From positions 682,001 to 746,000 of the forward strand of contig CBDANW010000002.1 in assembly GCA_965197825.1 (NCBI GenBank): a stretch of 64,000 bases of DNA, given 5' to 3'. This document shows, one piece after another, positions 62,491 through 64,000 of the stretch. The position numbers and the translations under genes are program-made. Position 1 is the stretch's first letter; every line of letters starts with the position of its first letter. The stretch is from CBDANW01 sp965197825 (lineage in GTDB: Bacteria > Acidobacteriota > Vicinamibacteria > Marinacidobacterales > DATDRI01). The notes beneath the pieces are model-generated. The model made no database searches. It saw nothing but the letters and a program-made list of their open reading frames with translations, and was not told the DNA's origin.

Positions 62491-64000
62491 CGAGCCTGCC
62501 AAACCTGCCAAGCCTGCCAAGACGGACAGCGCGGACAACACCCTCGGGGGGCTCCTTCTGCGAGCGTCCAAATCCGCTTGCGGCGTGAGGTTCATCGATC
62601 GGAAGGAAAAGGCGTCCTTCTACTCCTACGAAGAGATCTACGAACGGGCGACGATGACCGCCGGTGGTTTGCAAGGTCTGGGAATTGGCGCGGGAGACGT
62701 GGTGGCGATCGTCCTCCCCACGTCGATCGATTTCTACGCGGCCTTCTTCGGCGTCTCGCTGGCGGGAGCGATCCCCGGCGCGCTCTATCCTCCTTTTCGT
62801 CTTGGCCGCCTCGACGAGTACCACGCTCGAACGGCTGCCATGCTCGAGAAAAGTGGCGCCCGTCTCTTGTTGACCTCGCGCATGGTGGCGCGGCTTCTTG
62901 GCCGAAGTAGCGATGCCGCGGCGCTCGAGCTGGGCCTAGTGACGATGGAAGACATCCCGACTGGAATGTCTGCAATGCCTGCAATGTTGGACGCTCCGGA
63001 TGTCGCCGACGGTTCGGCGGATCGGCTGGCGCTCATCCAGTTTTCCTCCGGCTCGACACGAGAGCCCAAGGCGGTGCGCTTATCGCATCGCCAGATCCTC
63101 GCAAACGTGGATGCCATCCGGCAGGTCATCTTGAAAGCCTACCCGGAGAGCGCCGAGCTCACCCATCGGGCGGTCTCTTGGCTGCCGCTCTACCATGACA
63201 TGGGTCTTGTTGGCTCGGTGTTCACGAGTCTCGCGCATCCGAGCGATTTGGTTCTGATACCGCCCGAGTACTTCGTGAGTCGGCCCGCCATCTGGCTCCG
63301 CGCGATCTCCCGTTACCGGGGGACGGTGAGCGCGGCGCCGAACTTTGCTTACGGTCTGTGTGCGGATCGCATTCGGGACGATGAGCTCGAAGGCGTCGAC
63401 CTTTCGAGCTGGTGTCTGGCTCTCAATGGTGCCGAGCCGGTAGCGCCCTCGATCCTCCGTCGATTTCAAAAGCGGTTTCGTCCCTTCGGTCTCCGCGAGA
63501 ACGCATTAACTCCGGTCTATGGGCTCTCCGAGGCCGCTCTCGCAGTGACGTTTGCGGAGCCTGGGCTCCGCGCGGACGCCCGCGTTTTCGACCGACGCGG
63601 TCTTATTGGGCAGGCTGGGCAGGCCGGGCAGGGGATCGCCACGCCGGCCGCAAGCGGTCTAGAGCTAGCGAGTCTCGGCAAGCCGCTTCCCGGGTATCGG
63701 CTGCGGATCGCAGACGGGAACGGGAGTCCGGTCCGTACTCGACATATGGGCCGCGTGATGGTTCGCGGCCCTTCGATTCCTCTGGACGCGACCCGCGATG
63801 GCTGGTTGGATACCGGCGACAGTGGCTTCATGTTCGACGACGAGCTCTACCTCTACGGTCGCAACAAAGATCTCATCGTTCTGCGCGGCCGGAACTACGC
63901 GCCTCAAGACATCGAGCTCGCCTTGGACGATCTTCCCGACGTGCGGAGAGGGTGCACCGCCGCCCTGGGCGTGGTGCCCGAGGGGGGCGAGAGAGAGGAG
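62483..64000 (+). CDS. Fatty acyl-AMP ligase (FAAL), 3' end beyond the window
   Basis: 506 codons open to the window edge, GTG start overlapping the ACP gene. A low-complexity A-K-P-A-K-P-A-K start, then adenylate-forming motifs: A3 I-Q-F-S-S-G-S-T, Y-H-D-M-G-L-V-G, N-G-A-E-P-V, Y-G-L-S-E-A-A, A7 L-D-T-G-D-S-G-F, A8 G-R-N-K-D-L-I-V-L-R-G-R-N. Y-P-P-F-R-L-G-R-L-D-E-Y is characteristic of FAALs rather than acyl-CoA ligases. Makes acyl-AMP and passes it to an ACP. A Q-A-G-Q-A-G-Q repeat sits near residue 376. Confidence 0.9.
   Translation, partial: MLNEPAKPAKPAKTDSADNTLGGLLLRASKSACGVRFIDRKEKASFYSYEEIYERATMTAGGLQGLGIGAGDVVAIVLPTSIDFYAAFFGVSLAGAIPGALYPPFRLGRLDEYHARTAAMLEKSGARLLLTSRMVARLLGRSSDAAALELGLVTMEDIPTGMSAMPAMLDAPDVADGSADRLALIQFSSGSTREPKAVRLSHRQILANVDAIRQVILKAYPESAELTHRAVSWLPLYHDMGLVGSVFTSLAHPSDLVLIPPEYFVSRPAIWLRAISRYRGTVSAAPNFAYGLCADRIRDDELEGVDLSSWCLALNGAEPVAPSILRRFQKRFRPFGLRENALTPVYGLSEAALAVTFAEPGLRADARVFDRRGLIGQAGQAGQGIATPAASGLELASLGKPLPGYRLRIADGNGSPVRTRHMGRVMVRGPSIPLDATRDGWLDTGDSGFMFDDELYLYGRNKDLIVLRGRNYAPQDIELALDDLPDVRRGCTAALGVVPEGGEREE

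Noticed and set aside
1..64000. rRNA or tRNA genes
   Set aside because: No rRNA-like conserved stretch or convincing cloverleaf with the T-loop GTTCRANTC was seen on reading; a tRNAscan-SE run would settle small cases.

Overview
The window is about 60% GC and comes from an IS-saturated genome of a diderm (Gram-negative-type) bacterium: there are a TonB-dependent receptor remnant, a LolA-like protein and several lipoproteins. The phylum cannot be fixed from sequence alone. The dense IS load with many half-decayed genes resembles symbiont or recently bottlenecked genomes; that is inference.

Layout. 1-5.3 kb: an edge-truncated ORF, remnants of a transposon with long terminal inverted repeats (LTIR element), and an M48 peptidase/Sel1 lipoprotein. 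5.4-11.6 kb: a type ISP restriction-modification gene killed by an IS256-family insertion, a nonsense codon and a frameshift. 12.7-17.1 kb: dps, a truncated oxyR-like gene and a cobalamin lower-ligand operon (cobT-cobS-cobC-cobU) whose first gene, a PduO-type adenosyltransferase, is dead. 17.1-20.8 kb: MITE-like repeats, gene shards and a DUF6694 lipoprotein. 20.8-23.7 kb: an intact cluster (DUF502 membrane protein, YkgJ-like protein, sulfatase-fold lipoprotein). 24-53.6 kb: a mosaic of IS3, IS256, IS5, IS630, IS66-like and LTIR elements, between and inside pieces of host genes: MBL/ferredoxin protein, alpha/beta hydrolase, quinone oxidoreductase, M48-TerB protein, DUF429-nuclease fusion, DUF1998 protein, cas5, integrase, TonB receptor and a Crp-like regulator. 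A few genes here look whole (Na+/solute symporter, GNAT, PaaI thioesterase, DruA/DUF4338). 53.8-64 kb: ordinary, tightly packed genes: transketolase, ABC ATPase, sigma-70 factor with an Rrf2 regulator, then an operon of ABC-2 permease, LolA-like protein, type III PKS, BpsB-like methyltransferase, ACP and fatty acyl-AMP ligase. This operon plausibly makes and handles a phenolic or pyrone lipid.

The dispersed ~105-bp repeat ending GGCACAGGAC is the terminal inverted repeat of an rve-type (IS481-like) transposon. About 20 copies, mostly without a transposase, lie at or near the breakpoints of broken genes. Several insertions can be reversed on paper from their target duplications (IS256-A in the RM gene, IS3-A in the DUF429 fusion, IS3-B in the MBL and Crp genes, IS256-C in IS256-B), which fixes their order. 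A remnant ArsC-like gene has an in-frame UGA at the first position of its U-T-S-C motif, followed by a perfect 7-bp hairpin, and is a selenoprotein candidate. Many single-base indels could be true decay or assembly errors; this cannot be decided from the window.
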